Shown here: positions 19,686 to 27,608 of the stretch, one piece after another | How the letters are laid out: each line of letters starts with the position of its first letter | Numbering within the stretch: position 1 is the stretch's first letter | Assembly (NCBI RefSeq): GCF_027922425.1 | Contig: NZ_BSFQ01000009.1 | Location: 124,001-188,000 of the forward strand | Direction of reading: 5' to 3' | DNA from: Pseudonocardia halophobica | GTDB taxonomy: Bacteria; Actinomycetota; Actinomycetes; Mycobacteriales; Pseudonocardiaceae | Length of the DNA: 64,000 nt | Notes under the pieces: model-generated | Told to the model about the DNA's origin: nothing | Databases searched by the model: none | The model's input: the letters and a program-made list of their open reading frames with translations, nothing else | Translations under genes and position numbers: made by a program

Positions 19686-19773
19686 GGAGGATTCGCCTAG
19701 TGGCCTAGGGCGCACGCTTGGAAAGCGTGTTGGGAGCAATCCCTCAGGGGTTCGAATCCCCTATCCTCCGCCA
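19686..19773 (+). tRNA. tRNA-Ser(GGA)
   Basis: Acceptor GGAGGAT (19686-19692) pairs with ATCCTCC (19763-19769); discriminator G, encoded CCA at 19771-19773. Anticodon stem CACGC/GCGTG encloses TTGGAAA, giving anticodon GGA (reads UCC/UCU). A long variable arm (class II) and TTCGAATC T-loop are present. Confidence 0.95.
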
Positions 19774-19822
19774 CGCGAGCACGAGCGCCGGGTCGATGCC
19801 CGGCGTTCGTCGTTCTCAGGGA

Positions 19823-20797
19823 CTACAGCGCCGTCTCGAGGCCCGCTCCCGCCCGTTCCGCAGCGTCGAGGACCACCGCCGCGGCCGCCACGTCGAGCAC
19901 CGCCACCCCCACCGACTTGTAGACGGTGGGCTGCTCGTCCCAGGCCCGGCCGGGGCGCAGGCCGCCGAGCACCTCCCCGAGCTCGACGACGACGTCGGGG
20001 TGGATCCTCCCCCGCTCGAGCAGCTCGGCGAGGTCGTTCGAGCCGACGGGGTAGGGCGCGAGGGTGGTCGGGCGGTGCTCGACGACGATCTGCGCCCGGG
20101 TCAGCAGGGCCGCGTCCACCTCCCGCCCCTCCGGGCGGTAGCCGACGGAGGCCACGTGCACCCCGTCCGGCAGCCCGTCCGGCCCGACGAGCGGGCGGAG
20201 GGTGCTGGTCGCCGCACAGACCACGTCCGCGTCGTGCAACGCACTCTCGATCGTGCAGACCCGCGCGGCGACGCCCTCTGCCGCGAGGGAGTCGACGACC
20301 GCGGCGACCTTGTGCGGGTCGCGTCCGCCGATGCGGATCTCCTCGAACGGACGCATCCGCGCGACGTAGCGCGCGTGGGCCTGCGCCTGTGGGCCGGTGC
20401 CGAGCACGGCCAGGATCCGGGCGTCGGGCCGGGCCAGGGCCTGCACGGACAGTGCCGACGCCGCCGCGGTGCGGTCGGCGGTGATGACGTCGCCGTCCAT
20501 CAGCGCGCGCAGGGTGCCGTCCTCCGGAGCGAACACCGCGACGAGGGCCTGGTGCGTCGGCAGCCCCAGCGACTCGTTCCCCGGGTAGAGGGTCAGCAGC
20601 TTCGCGGCGACGACACCGAGCGTCTCGCTGTACGCCGGCATGGCGGCGAGGAGGCCGAGCTCGCCGACCTGTGCCGCGATCCGCGGCGGGACGGACGCCC
20701 GCCCGGTGCTCAGGTCGACCAGGGCCGTCGCGACCGCGTCGAGGAGCGCGTCCGGGTCGAGGAGGGCCTGGACGGCGGCTCGGTCCAGCAGGCGCAT
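19823..20797 (-). CDS. ornithine cyclodeaminase/mu-crystallin family protein
   Basis: A 324-residue NAD(P)-binding protein. Family marks: 'RIAAQVGELGLLAAMPAY', 'KLLTLYPGNESLGLPTHQALVAVF', 'DGDVITADRTAAASALS' and the dinucleotide motif 'AVLGTGPQAQAHARYVARM' (G-x-G-x-x-x). The family includes ornithine cyclodeaminase, ketimine reductases, alanine dehydrogenase-like and opine-type enzymes; the specific reaction cannot be decided. ATG 20795-20797 gives the expected N-terminus though its ribosome-binding site (AGGACC) is weak. It lies alone between two tRNA-Ser genes. Confidence 0.88.
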   Translation of the reverse strand: MRLLDRAAVQALLDPDALLDAVATALVDLSTGRASVPPRIAAQVGELGLLAAMPAYSETLGVVAAKLLTLYPGNESLGLPTHQALVAVFAPEDGTLRALMDGDVITADRTAAASALSVQALARPDARILAVLGTGPQAQAHARYVARMRPFEEIRIGGRDPHKVAAVVDSLAAEGVAARVCTIESALHDADVVCAATSTLRPLVGPDGLPDGVHVASVGYRPEGREVDAALLTRAQIVVEHRPTTLAPYPVGSNDLAELLERGRIHPDVVVELGEVLGGLRPGRAWDEQPTVYKSVGVAVLDVAAAAVVLDAAERAGAGLETAL

Positions 20798-20884
20798 CGG
20801 TCGATGGTCCTGAGTGCGTCGGCCCACGTCAACGGCCCGGAACGACGAACGCCGGGGGGCCCTTGCGGGCCCGCCCGGCGGGTC

Positions 20885-20972
20885 TGGCGGTAGCGGTGGG
20901 ATTTGAACCCACGGAGGCGTGAACCTCACGCGCTTTCGAGGCGCGCTCCTTCGGCCGCTCGGACACGCTACC
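20885..20972 (-). tRNA. tRNA-Ser(CGA)
   Basis: Read on the minus strand, acceptor GGTAGCG (20972-20966) pairs with CGCTACC (20895-20889), discriminator G, encoded CCA (20887-20885). Anticodon stem CGCGC/GCGCG encloses CTCGAAA, giving CGA (reads UCG). Long variable arm and GTTCAAATC T-loop confirm a serine tRNA. Confidence 0.95.
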
Positions 20973-21006
20973 GCCGACAAGGTTACAAGCCGGGTCTCAA
21001 CGGATT

Positions 21007-21474
21007 TCAGGCCCCCCGGTGCCCCGCGAAGAACGCCTCCAGGAGCGCCGCCGCCTCGGCGGCCCGGACCCCGCCCACCACCTCGGGACGGTGCGTGAGC
21101 CGGCGGTCGCGCAGGACGTCCCACAGCGACCCGGCGGCGCCGGTCTTCGGCTCCCACGCCCCGAACACGACCCGTCCCACGCGGGCGAGGCCGAGCGCGC
21201 CGGCGCACATCGTGCAGGGCTCGACGGTCACGGCCAGCGTGCAGCCCTCGAGCCGCCACTCCCCCCGGACCCGGGCGGCCTGGCGCAGCGCGAGGATCTC
21301 GGCGTGGGCGGTGGGGTCGCCCAGGGCCTCCCGGGCGTTGGCCGCGGCCGCCAGCTCGCGCCCCGCGGCGTCGACGACCACGGCACCGATCGGCACGTCA
21401 CCGGTGCGCAGCGCACCGGCCGCGACCTCGAGGGCGCGGCCGAGCAGCACGTCGTCGGCCGGGGTGGGCAGCAC
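21007..21474 (-). CDS. tadA: tRNA(Arg) adenosine-34 deaminase
   Basis: A 155-residue cytidine/deoxycytidylate deaminase-fold enzyme that makes inosine at the wobble base of tRNA-Arg(ACG). Zinc and catalytic motif 'TAHAEI' (His 57, Glu 59) and 'PCTMC' (Cys 87, Cys 90) are intact; 'NAREALGDPTAHAEILAL' is the TadA hallmark. GTG 21472-21474 gives the expected start. It follows a companion gene across a 31-bp tandem array, the same order as Rv3752c-Rv3753c. Confidence 0.93.
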   Translation of the reverse strand: MLPTPADDVLLGRALEVAAGALRTGDVPIGAVVVDAAGRELAAAANAREALGDPTAHAEILALRQAARVRGEWRLEGCTLAVTVEPCTMCAGALGLARVGRVVFGAWEPKTGAAGSLWDVLRDRRLTHRPEVVGGVRAAEAAALLEAFFAGHRGA

Positions 21475-21491
21475 CCGGCCATCGTGCCCGG

Positions 21492-21620
21492 TCAGCGCCG
21501 ATGTTCGCTCCGCGAGCTCCGCTCAGCGCCGATGTTCGCTCCGCGAGCTCCGCTCAGCGCCGATGTCCGCTCCGCGAGCTCCGCTCAGCGCCGATGTCCG
21601 CTCCGCGAGCTCCGCTCAGC
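21492..21620. repeat. tandem array of a 31-bp unit, four copies plus a remnant
   Basis: Units begin TCAGCGCCGATG at 21492, 21523, 21554 and 21585; the common core is CGCTCCGCGAGCTCCGC. Units 1-2 read GATGTTCG and 3-4 GATGTCCG. A fifth start, TCAGC at 21616, is the stop codon of the neighbouring minus-strand gene. Shared identity along the array and no spacers exclude CRISPR. Confidence 0.92.
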
Positions 21621-22134
21621 TGCCGATGAGCTTGGCCAGCTCCTCGCCGAACCCGCAACGGCGGCCGATCGCGGCCAGCTGCTCGTCCGGGTACAGCTCG
21701 ATCTCGCCGGCGAGCACGCCCAGCTCCTCGGCCGGCAGCCCGAGGTCGGCGAGGATCGCGAGGTCGCCCTCGGGCCACGGGTCGTCGTCGAGCGCGTCCT
21801 CGTCCGGCGGCAGCTCCACCCGCAGCAGGTCGAGCACGTCGGCCGCGACGTCGTAGTCCAGCGCCGCCACCGCGTCGGACACCATCAGGGACACGCCGTT
21901 GGGGACCGGGCGGAGGAGGACGAAGAACTCGTCGTCGACGTCGAGCAGCCCGACGACGGCGCCGGTGGACCGCAGCCCGCGCAGCTCGGTGATCGCGGCG
22001 TCGAGGTCGACCAGGGCGTCGGGATCCAGACGCACGCATCGCCAACGCCCCTCCTCCCGGATCGCGGCGACCGCGAACCCGGGCAGCGAGGAACCCCGCG
22101 CCTCCGTGGGCGCCTCCACCGTCTGCACCGGCAT
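21616..22134 (-). CDS. tRNA adenosine deaminase-associated protein
   Basis: A 172-residue acidic cytosolic protein found next to tadA across actinobacteria (Rv3753c type). Recognisable parts are 'FAVAAIREEGRWRCVRLDPDALVDLDAAITELRGLRSTGAVVGLLDVDDEFFVLLRP' and 'GRRCGFGEELAKLIGS', the last being near-invariant in the family. ATG 22132-22134 is set by TACCGT seven bases upstream; a GTG three codons earlier would fall in that hexamer. Function unknown; a role with TadA is inferred from neighbourhood only. Confidence 0.85.
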   Translation of the reverse strand: MPVQTVEAPTEARGSSLPGFAVAAIREEGRWRCVRLDPDALVDLDAAITELRGLRSTGAVVGLLDVDDEFFVLLRPVPNGVSLMVSDAVAALDYDVAADVLDLLRVELPPDEDALDDDPWPEGDLAILADLGLPAEELGVLAGEIELYPDEQLAAIGRRCGFGEELAKLIGS

Positions 22135-22141
22135 GGCGCTC

Positions 22142-22147
22142 ACGGTA
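22142..22147 (-). promoter_or_regulatory. -10 hexamer, leaderless TadA-associated gene
   Basis: TACCGT on the minus strand, seven bases before ATG 22134. It shares the short divergent region with CAGGAT (22202-22207), which stands seven bases before the GTG of the M20 gene. Confidence 0.55.
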
Positions 22148-22214
22148 GGCGCGTTTCGGCTGTGTCACAAACCACAATTCGGGTGGAGGTGCCCGCGGTG
22201 CCAGGATCGGGTTC

Positions 22215-23420
22215 GTGCCCGACCTCGCGACCGCCCCCGCCACCCTCCTGGGCGCCGCCCGGTCCCTCCAGCCGCGCGCGGTGGCGCTGCGCCGCGCCCT
22301 GCACCGCCGGCCCGAGGTGGGCCTCGACCTGCCCCTGACGCGCGACGCCCTGCTCGCCGACCTCGCCGACCTCCCGCTGCGCCTACACCTCGGGAACGGG
22401 CTGAGCTCGGTCGTCGGGGTGCTGGAGGGCGCCCGGCCCGGCCGCACCGTGCTGCTCCGCGCGGACATGGACGCGCTGCCGCTGCGCGAGGACGCGGCCG
22501 TGCCGTTCCGCTCCGAGGTCGACGGCGTGATGCACGCCTGTGGCCACGACCTGCACGTCGCGATGCTGGCCGCGGCGGCGCGGCTGCTGTGCGAGCGGCG
22601 CGACCAGCTCGCCGGCCGCGTCGTCCTGGTGTTCCAGCCGGGCGAGGAGGGCTTCCACGGGGCCCGGCAGATGATCGAGGAGGGGCTGCTGGAGCGCCGG
22701 GGGCCCGGCGGCCGGCCCGACGCCGCCTACGCCCTGCACGTCAGCGCCACCATGCCGAGCGGCGAGGTGTACTCCCGGCCCGGCCCGATCATGGCGGCGG
22801 CCGACGTCCTGCGGGTCACGGTCACGGGACGCGGCGGCCACGCGTCCGCCCCGCACCACGCCGTCGACCCCGTGCCGGCGGCCGCGGCGATGGTCGGCGC
22901 CCTCCAGACGATGATCACCCGGAAGGTGGACACGCACGACCCCACCGTGCTGACCGTGAGCCGGATCAGCGCCGGGACCACCGACAACGTCATCCCGGAG
23001 ACCGCCGAGCTCGAGGGCACCCTGCGGACGATGTCCGAGGGCGTGCGGCAGGCGGTGCGGGCCGAGATCGAGCGGGTCTGCACGCACACCGCGCTCGCCC
23101 ACGACTGCACCGCGCGGGTCGAGATCGAGCCCGGCTACCCCGTGACCGTCAACGACCCGGCCGCCACGACCCGGCTGTCCGACGTCGCGCGCCGGCTGCT
23201 CGGCGACGCCCGCGTCGGCACCCTGCCCACACCGATCATGGGCGCCGAGGACTTCGCCTACGTGCTGGCCCGGGTGCCCGGTGCCCTCGCCTTCCTCGGC
23301 GCCTGCCCGCCCGGCGCCTCGCCGCACGACACCTCGCCCAACCACTCCAACCGGGTGCGGTTCGACGAGTCGGTGATCCCGGCGGGCGCCGCCCTCTACG
23401 CCGCGCTGGCCCTGCTCTGA
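22215..23420 (+). CDS. M20D-family amidohydrolase/aminoacylase
   Basis: A 401-residue di-metal hydrolase of the hippurate/IAA-amino-acid hydrolase group, which removes acyl groups from amino acids. Metal-site motifs are 'LRADMDALPL', 'MHACGHDLHVAMLAAAA' and 'FQPGEEGFHGARQMIEEGL'; the dimerisation domain starts near residue 190 ('VTVTGRGGHASAPHHAVDP') and the last ligand is His in 'SPNHSNRVRFDE'. GTG 22215 follows CAGGAT by seven bases (weak leaderless -10). The amidase gene follows after 20 bases, so the two may be co-transcribed. Confidence 0.92.
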   Translation: MPDLATAPATLLGAARSLQPRAVALRRALHRRPEVGLDLPLTRDALLADLADLPLRLHLGNGLSSVVGVLEGARPGRTVLLRADMDALPLREDAAVPFRSEVDGVMHACGHDLHVAMLAAAARLLCERRDQLAGRVVLVFQPGEEGFHGARQMIEEGLLERRGPGGRPDAAYALHVSATMPSGEVYSRPGPIMAAADVLRVTVTGRGGHASAPHHAVDPVPAAAAMVGALQTMITRKVDTHDPTVLTVSRISAGTTDNVIPETAELEGTLRTMSEGVRQAVRAEIERVCTHTALAHDCTARVEIEPGYPVTVNDPAATTRLSDVARRLLGDARVGTLPTPIMGAEDFAYVLARVPGALAFLGACPPGASPHDTSPNHSNRVRFDESVIPAGAALYAALALL

Positions 23421-23440
23421 GGGGGTGGCAGGCTGGACGG

Positions 23441-24754
23441 GTGACCAGCCTGCGCGATCTCTCCCTCGCCCTGCGCTCCGGCGAGCTCTCGCCCGTCGAG
23501 CACGTCCGGGACGTCCTGGACCGGCTCGCCGCGGACGACCACGCCGCCGTCGTCACCCTCGACGCCGAGCGCGCGCTGGCCACCGCCGAGGAGCGCGCCG
23601 CCGAGCTGGCCGGGCACGAGTGGCGGGGCCCGTTGCACGGCGTGGCGGTCGGGGTGAAGGACCTGTTCGACGTCGTCGGCCTGCCCACGCGGGCGGGCTC
23701 GGCGGTGCTCGCCGACGCCCCCGCCGCGACGACCGAGGGCCCGGTCGTGGCGCGCCTGCGCGAGGCGGGTGCGGTGATCGTCGGGAAGCTGGCCACGCAC
23801 GAGTTCGCCTACGGCCCGACCGGGGACGTCTCCGCCACCGGCTCCGCCCGCAACCCACGCGACCCCACGCGGATCACCGGCGGGTCGTCGTCCGGCTCGG
23901 CCGCGGCGGTCGCGGCGGGGCACCTGCCCCTCGCACTCGGCACCGACACCGGGGCGAGCGTGCGGACGCCCGCGGCGTTGTGCGGGGTGGTCGGGCTCAA
24001 GCCGGAGTACGGCACTCTCTCGGCCGACGGCGTGTTCCCCCTGGCCGAGACGCTCGACACCGTCGGGATCCTCGCCGCGGACGTGCACTCGGCCTCCGTC
24101 GCCTGGGACGTCCTGTCCCGCCCGGACGGCACCGGCGGCGGCATCCAGCCGCCCGGCATCCGCGGCGCGCACGTCGGCGTGCTGGTCGACGACTACTGGC
24201 AGGCCGCCGACCCGGTGCTGGCCGAGGCGGTGCGGGAGTCCGTGCGGCTGCTGGAGAAGGCGGGCGCCGAGGTCTTCGAGATCCGGACGCCGTTCATCGG
24301 CGAGCTGGCCGCGGCGTACGCCGAGATCGTCGGGGCCGAGGCCTACGCGACGCACCGGGACTGGCTGGCCACGCGGCGGGCGGACTACCAGCCGGAGACC
24401 GTCGAGCGGCTGGAGATGGTCGCGGACCGGCCCGCGCACGCGTACGTGGCGGCGCAGCGGACCCGGAAGCGGCTCACCGCGGAGTTCCGCGCGGCCGTGT
24501 CCGACATGGACGTACTGGTCAGCGCCACGACCCGGCTGCGGGCGACGCCGATCGGCGAGCGGAAGGTCGACGGGGTGCCGGTGCGGTCGGCGCTGCTCGC
24601 GCTGACCAGCCCGTTCAACCTCACGAGGTGGCCCTCGGTGTCCGTCCCGGCGCCCGTCGCCGCGGGTGAGCTGCCCGCGGGGGTGCAGATCACGGGCGTC
24701 CGGCTCGAGGAGCGGGGCATCCTCCGGGTGGCGGGGGCGCTGGAGCGGGACTGA
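23441..24754 (+). CDS. amidase (amidase-signature family)
   Basis: A 437-residue Ser-cisSer-Lys hydrolase of C-N bonds. The catalytic Lys 73 is in 'GVKDLFD', the cis-Ser in 'ITGGSSSGSAAAVAAG' (around 149-151) and the nucleophile Ser 173 in 'GTDTGASVRTPA'. GTG 23441 lies six bases after CAGGCT. It follows the M20 gene closely and precedes tyrA; the substrate (amide, aryl amide or tRNA-like) is unknown, though lack of gatB/gatC nearby argues against GatA. Confidence 0.92.
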   Translation: MTSLRDLSLALRSGELSPVEHVRDVLDRLAADDHAAVVTLDAERALATAEERAAELAGHEWRGPLHGVAVGVKDLFDVVGLPTRAGSAVLADAPAATTEGPVVARLREAGAVIVGKLATHEFAYGPTGDVSATGSARNPRDPTRITGGSSSGSAAAVAAGHLPLALGTDTGASVRTPAALCGVVGLKPEYGTLSADGVFPLAETLDTVGILAADVHSASVAWDVLSRPDGTGGGIQPPGIRGAHVGVLVDDYWQAADPVLAEAVRESVRLLEKAGAEVFEIRTPFIGELAAAYAEIVGAEAYATHRDWLATRRADYQPETVERLEMVADRPAHAYVAAQRTRKRLTAEFRAAVSDMDVLVSATTRLRATPIGERKVDGVPVRSALLALTSPFNLTRWPSVSVPAPVAAGELPAGVQITGVRLEERGILRVAGALERD

Positions 24755-24784
24755 CCACGGCTCGGGCGGGGCGGGCCGGTCGAC

Positions 24785-24790
24785 TAGCCT
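24785..24790 (+). promoter_or_regulatory. -10 hexamer, leaderless tyrA
   Basis: TAGCCT followed by eight bases and ATG 24799; one base longer than the usual spacing in this window. Confidence 0.45.
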
Positions 24791-24798
24791 GCTCGCCC

Positions 24799-25740
24799 AT
24801 GCGAGCGCTGTGCGTGGTGGGGACCGGGCTCATCGGCGGGTCGTTGCTGCGCGCGGCGCGGGCCGCGGGCCGGGAGTGCTGGGGCGTCGCGGCGTCCGAC
24901 GGCACGGCGTCCGCCGCCCGGGCCGACGGGTTCGACGTGAACACTGATCTCGACGCCGCGCTGCGCAGGGCCGCCGAGGCCGACGCGCTGGTGCTGGTCG
25001 CGGTGCCGCTGCCCGCGGTCGAGGGCGTGCTGAAGCGGGTCGACGCCGTCGCGCCCACCGTCCGGATGACCGACGCGGTGAGCGTGAAGGTCGCCGTGGC
25101 CGACGCCGTCGCCACCTTCGCCCCGCGCGCCCGCTACGTCGGCGGGCACCCGATGGCCGGCACGGCCGAGTCGGGCTGGGCCGCCGGCGACGGGGAGCTG
25201 TTCCGCGGGGCCGCCTGGGTGGTGATCGCCGACGACGGCGCCGACCTCGACGTGTGGAAGGACGTCGCCGAGCTGGCCTGGGCCTGCGGCTCGCGCGTGG
25301 TCCCGGCGGCCGCGGACGAGCACGACCTCGCCGTCGCCCGGATCTCGCACCTCCCGCACCTGCTCGCCGCCGTGCTGGCGACGGTCGGCGCCGGCGAGCC
25401 CGACGACGACCTGGCCCTCGCCCTCTCCGCCAGCTCCTTCGCCGACGGCACCCGCGTCGCGGGCACCCGCCCCGAGCTGACCCTGGCCATGTGCGAGGGC
25501 AACCGGCCGGCGCTGCTCGCGGCGGTCGACGAGGCCCTCGGCCGGCTCGGCGTGATGCGTGGGGCCCTCGCCTCCACCGGCGGGCTCAAGGCCACCGTCG
25601 AGTCCGGGTACCTGGCCCGGCAACGCTGGGCCTCGACCCGCGAGCCGCTGGCCCTGGAGGTCTCGCTCGACGGTCCCGACGCCCTCGCCGAGCTGCGCGA
25701 GCTCGGCCGCCGCGGCGACGTGGTCGGCGGCTGGAAGTAG
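24799..25740 (+). CDS. tyrA: prephenate dehydrogenase
   Basis: A 313-residue enzyme of tyrosine synthesis that oxidatively decarboxylates prephenate with NAD(P)+. The Rossmann motif is 'VVGTGLIGGSLLRAARAAG' at the N-terminus; 'VSVKVAV' and 'GGHPMAGTAESGWAAG' are family hallmarks, with His in 'SHLPHLLA' as the likely catalytic residue. No ACT or chorismate mutase domain is attached. The order tadA - partner - tyrA matches Rv3752c-Rv3754. TAGCCT precedes the ATG by eight bases. Confidence 0.94.
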   Translation: MRALCVVGTGLIGGSLLRAARAAGRECWGVAASDGTASAARADGFDVNTDLDAALRRAAEADALVLVAVPLPAVEGVLKRVDAVAPTVRMTDAVSVKVAVADAVATFAPRARYVGGHPMAGTAESGWAAGDGELFRGAAWVVIADDGADLDVWKDVAELAWACGSRVVPAAADEHDLAVARISHLPHLLAAVLATVGAGEPDDDLALALSASSFADGTRVAGTRPELTLAMCEGNRPALLAAVDEALGRLGVMRGALASTGGLKATVESGYLARQRWASTREPLALEVSLDGPDALAELRELGRRGDVVGGWK

Positions 25741-25753
25741 CCCCGGCCGGGCG

Positions 25754-26362
25754 TCAGCTCTGCGGCGCCGGCTCCGCCCGCTCGTTCGACACCAGCGCGG
25801 CGAGGCCCGGCACGGTGAGCACGAACCCGTCCGCGTCGACCTCCAGTTCGACCCGCAGGTCCGCGCGGGAGAACTCGACCACCGCCGGCGAGTCCCCCTC
25901 CCCCGGCCGCACGGTCCGGTAGCGCTGCCTGGTCAGGGTCACCTCGAGATCGGGCAGGGACACGAACACCACGGGGACCTCGACGTCGACGGCCTCGCGG
26001 TGCGCGCCCAGCCGCCGGATGGGCAGCGCGGTGAACAGCGGGCTGAAGGCCAGGTCCACGTCGACCGCGCCGTCGAAGTCCTGCCGCGCGCTGCCGGAGC
26101 CGTCGTCGAGGAGCCAGAAGCCCTCGGTCCGGCTGATCGTCAGATGCTTCTCCGACCCGGTCGTCGCCGAGCTGAGCGAGAGCCGGCCGAGCGTGCCGTC
26201 CTCGCGGACGACCAGGCTGTACGACGCCGTGAAGTCGCCCTCCGGGTCCGGCCGGACGATCCGGCCGAGCGCGCGGAACCCGGCGGGACCCGGCCCGAAG
26301 TGCACGCGCGTGCCCTCGAGGCCCGGACGGCCGTCGGCCTGCCAGGTGAGCATTGTCGTCAT
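25754..26362 (-). CDS. putative glycolipid-binding protein (PF06475 type)
   Basis: A 202-residue, beta-rich protein of the DUF1089/glycolipid-binding family: 'TWQADGRPGLEGTRVHFG', 'ASYSLVVREDGTLGRLSLS', 'GFWLLDDGSGSARQDFDGAVDVDLAFSPLFTALPIRRLG' and a C-terminal 'DGFVLTVPGLAAL' match its layout. No signal peptide is seen. ATG 26360-26362 lies seven bases after TACGGT on the minus strand. Function in the cell is unknown; members bind or process acyl glycolipids in one studied Pseudomonas case. Confidence 0.8.
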   Translation of the reverse strand: MTTMLTWQADGRPGLEGTRVHFGPGPAGFRALGRIVRPDPEGDFTASYSLVVREDGTLGRLSLSSATTGSEKHLTISRTEGFWLLDDGSGSARQDFDGAVDVDLAFSPLFTALPIRRLGAHREAVDVEVPVVFVSLPDLEVTLTRQRYRTVRPGEGDSPAVVEFSRADLRVELEVDADGFVLTVPGLAALVSNERAEPAPQS

Positions 26363-26369
26363 CGACACC

Positions 26370-26375
26370 ACCGTA
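26370..26375 (-). promoter_or_regulatory. -10 hexamer, leaderless glycolipid-binding gene
   Basis: TACGGT on the minus strand, exactly seven bases before ATG 26362. Confidence 0.55.
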
Positions 26376-26611
26376 GGGAGCGGGGACGGGCGCGGTACGA
26401 CACGCCCGTCGTCGGGCAGATGATCTACAGGGGCAGCGGCTGCGCGCGGCCCTCGGTCGGCTCGACGGCGGGACCCCTCCGCCGCCCGTCGTGTCCGGCC
26501 GGTGCCCGGCCCGCCGGTGCGTGCATGTCCACGGTGGGTGCCCCCTTCTCGAGCATCGCCGTCCGCGTCATCCAACACCTCCGTGCCGCCGGTTTCCAGA
26601 CGTGTCGACCC

Positions 26612-27544
26612 TCACCGGTCCTCCCGCCGCACCTCGGCGGGGTCGACGTCGGCCCGGACCCCGCGGAAGACCGGTTGGCGCAACCGGCCCTCGGCCGTCC
26701 AGCCGTGGTGCGCCACCTCGACCGTGACGACGGGTTCGCACCAGTGCGCCCCGGCGGCCTCGGCCCGGGGCGGGCGGGCACGGAAGGGTGACGCGTCCGT
26801 CTCCAGGTCCGTCATCAGCTCGCCGAGCACCCGCTGCACCACCGCTCCGGCGAGCCCCACCGGGACCCGGCCCGCGTAGACCAGGTCGCCGCCGTCGGGC
26901 ACCCCGAGCAGCAGCGCCGCGATCCGCGTGCCCTGTCCGGACCGCTCGGGCCGCCAGCCGCCGATCAGGCAGGTCTGGGTGTGCCGGTGGGTCACCTTCA
27001 CCCAGGCGGGGCTGCGACCGCCCGGCCGGTAGTCCGACTCGCGCCGCTTGGCGAGGACGCCCTCCATCCCCCGCCGCCCGGTGGCGTCGAACAGGGCGCG
27101 CCCGTCCGTGTAGAGCGGGGAGAGCGCCACGGCGGGGACCGAGGCGGTGTCGAGCCGCTCGAGGGTCGCGCGGCGCTCGTGCATCGGGCGTTCGAGCAGC
27201 GGGACGCCGTAGAGCCGCAGCACGTCGAACACCATGAACGTGACGGGCCGGGCCAGGGCACGGGCCCGGGACACCGGCCGGTGCACCCGGTCGGCGAGCG
27301 CGGCGAAGCTCGGCACCCCCTCCTCGAGCAGGACGACCTCGCCGTCGAGCACGACGTCCGGAGCGATCGACGTCAGCCCGGTCAGCTCGGGGAAGGTGGC
27401 CGTGACGTCCCGGCCCGCGCGCGTGACCAGGCGGACCTCACCGTCGGTGACCTCCGCGAGCAGCCGCATGCCGTCCCACTTCACCTCGTAGACCCATTCC
27501 GGCCCCGTCGGGAGCGGTCCGGGAGTGGCGAGCATGGGCTGCAC
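26612..27544 (-). CDS. ATP-dependent DNA ligase (LigC/LigD ligase-domain type)
   Basis: A 310-residue ligase consisting of the nucleotidyl-transferase and OB domains only. Motif I is 'YEVKWDGMR' with the adenylated Lys near residue 22; motif III 'LDGEVVLL', motif IIIa 'FMVFDVLRL', motif IV 'MEGVLAKRR' and motif V 'WVKVTHR' are present. The polymerase and nuclease domains of full LigD are absent. It diverges from ku, so it probably seals breaks in non-homologous end joining. GTG 27542-27544 follows CAGCAT by six bases. Confidence 0.92.
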   Translation of the reverse strand: MQPMLATPGPLPTGPEWVYEVKWDGMRLLAEVTDGEVRLVTRAGRDVTATFPELTGLTSIAPDVVLDGEVVLLEEGVPSFAALADRVHRPVSRARALARPVTFMVFDVLRLYGVPLLERPMHERRATLERLDTASVPAVALSPLYTDGRALFDATGRRGMEGVLAKRRESDYRPGGRSPAWVKVTHRHTQTCLIGGWRPERSGQGTRIAALLLGVPDGGDLVYAGRVPVGLAGAVVQRVLGELMTDLETDASPFRARPPRAEAAGAHWCEPVVTVEVAHHGWTAEGRLRQPVFRGVRADVDPAEVRREDR

Positions 27545-27608
27545 ACCGTCATGCTGTCACCCGACGGGCCGTCACGGACGGCAACCGGCGCGGAAGGGAC
27601 GGGCGACC

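Noticed and set aside
19452..19739. N-terminal extension of DnaX through the SRP RNA gene
   Set aside because: The extension would be translated from the SRP RNA and lies before the family's conserved start; the leaderless GTG 19451 explains the gene.
21492..21620. 31-bp array as a CRISPR
   Set aside because: Units are head-to-tail with no spacers, and there are no cas genes.
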